DNA of 64,000 nt from Arbacia lixula (lineage: Eukaryota; Echinodermata; Echinoidea; Arbacioida; Arbaciidae): NCBI GenBank assembly GCA_963669155.1, contig OZ022579.1:21244571-21308570 (forward strand), in the 5' to 3' direction. Each line of letters opens with the position of its first letter. The stretch's first letter is position 1. Positions 1 through 64,000 of this stretch are shown piece by piece. The position numbers and the translations under genes were made by a program. The notes beneath the pieces were generated by a model. It did not search any database. It saw only the letters and a program-made list of their open reading frames with translations, and had not been told where the DNA came from.

Positions 1-611
1 ATATATATATGTATATGTATAATTTCTTACATTGATATATACTTTCTCCCATACGTGTACTGCATCAAAGTGATAGCTTTGATCCAGCTGAGGCATGGCG
101 GCTTGTCATTGTTCAAAACCCACCTGCACCCAACAAAGGAAATTATAATTGGTATAGTGTCGAGAATTTGTCAATCTGACGGTCAATCGGATCGGGGTCG
201 CCTAAGCCACTAACCCATCTCTGTGGTCTAGTGGTTAAGGCACTGGCGTTCAAAGCTGGGGGCCCGGGTTCGATTCCCGGCAGAGACATTTTTTCGGCAT
301 CACCAATTTTTCCAAAGAGTAGATAGCTCTGGGGAACCTTGATTTAAGCTACGCCTACCATTGTTCTCTTCAAACATTTCTTTCACAAAATATATATAAT
401 ATATATATTATCATTTATACCTTCCACATAATTACTGCGGAGCTGTGCATTCACATCCATACCGATTTATCCCCCACAGTTTTCTGTTGATACAGTCCAA
501 GGTGTCTGCTCACTAATTGAATGTTGAGTGCCATGTTATTCATATTTGACCTTAAAATACATATGCTGGTAACACCAATCATAAACCCAAAATATCCTCT
601 CATTTGTATAG
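1..611. other. Upstream intronic sequence with TA-rich stretches and a tRNA-like element
   Basis: Begins with an AT dinucleotide run (1-20) and has another TA-rich stretch at 389-411. The tRNA-like sequence at 217-288 is the only other recognisable item. The end is the acceptor of the first visible exon. I see no promoter. Confidence 0.5.
217..288 (+). tRNA. tRNA-like sequence with anticodon UCA (tRNA pseudogene or SINE head)
   Basis: Folds as a cloverleaf. The acceptor stem is 218-223 with 281-286, and the outermost A217-C287 pair is broken. The D stem is GTCT (226-229) with AGGC (238-241), with an 8-nt loop. The anticodon stem is 243-247 with 255-259, and a 7-nt loop places TCA at 250-252. 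The T arm is 264-268 with 276-280, closing TTCGATT. The A box TGGTCTAGTGG and B box GGTTCGATTCC are canonical. A T6 run at 289-294 could terminate Pol III. Anticodon UCA would read the stop UGA, and the body is not selenocysteine-tRNA shaped. A tRNA-derived repeat or a mutated tRNA copy is therefore more likely than a working tRNA. Confidence 0.6.
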
Positions 612-63767
<63,156 letters not shown>

Positions 63768-64000
63768 GTAAGGCAAATCATAATTTCTCTTATTCACTTG
63801 CTTTTTCTTTTTCTGTACTCTTTCTGGAAATAAGAATGCGCTTTTAAATGATATGGAATTTGATTAAGAACTTGATTTAAACATGTTAATTATGAATAAA
63901 GAAATAGTGAATGTCTCATATACTTGAGAGAAATAGGAAACCAAATTAAGGATTTGACATTGTCCTTGACTATCATGCTGTGAGGAACATATATTTTGCA

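Overview
The window is eukaryotic and AT-rich. It lies inside one very large gene, or a head-to-tail run of fused gene models, on the + strand that encodes almost nothing but EGF-like domains. I count 60 coding exons between 612 and 63767, carrying 166 EGF-like modules of about 38 residues (18,942 coding nt, 6,314 codons). Every exon is bounded by AG...GT, and every intron is phase 1. 57 of the 60 exons are exact multiples of 114 nt; the other three are 345, 237 and 234 nt. No signal peptide, initiator Met, transmembrane segment, non-EGF domain or stop codon is visible, so the gene continues beyond both window edges. The C-x3-P-C-x-N-G-A-T-C style of module, the single-EGF symmetric exons and the repeat-rich introns resemble fibropellin/Notch-like EGF genes of echinoderms. 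A sea urchin or relative is my best guess from memory, but another marine invertebrate deuterostome cannot be excluded.

Layout. From 1 to 25 kb, mostly single-EGF exons are separated by 0.2-2 kb introns, with a 7-EGF exon at 12996-13793 and a 3-EGF exon at 19970-20314. Intron 2 is interrupted by a 4.9 kb element with terminal inverted repeats (1567-6453). From 27.2 to 40.1 kb, a five-exon cassette (4-EGF exon, three single-EGF exons, 8-10-EGF exon) occurs three times in tandem. From 41.3 to 63.8 kb, the gene contains giant exons of 14, 18 and 28 EGFs built of internal higher-order repeats (228, 456 and 798 bp). A second duplication pairs 42.6-50.5 kb with 55.5-62.4 kb.

Introns hold mobile or foldback elements: a tRNA-like sequence with anticodon UCA, a degenerate minus-strand SINE, a TTAA-flanked foldback MITE, other foldbacks, a possible solo LTR and a hammerhead-like motif. 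They also hold a candidate 12-nt microexon and a relic EGF exon. Introns not given their own entry are described in the entry of the exon they follow.

Functional inference: a long, calcium-stiffened extracellular or cell-surface filament. Its older modules carry the consensus sites for O-glucose, O-fucose and O-GlcNAc that decorate Notch EGFs. The young expanded modules have largely lost the O-fucose site, and half of them carry N-glycosylation sequons instead.
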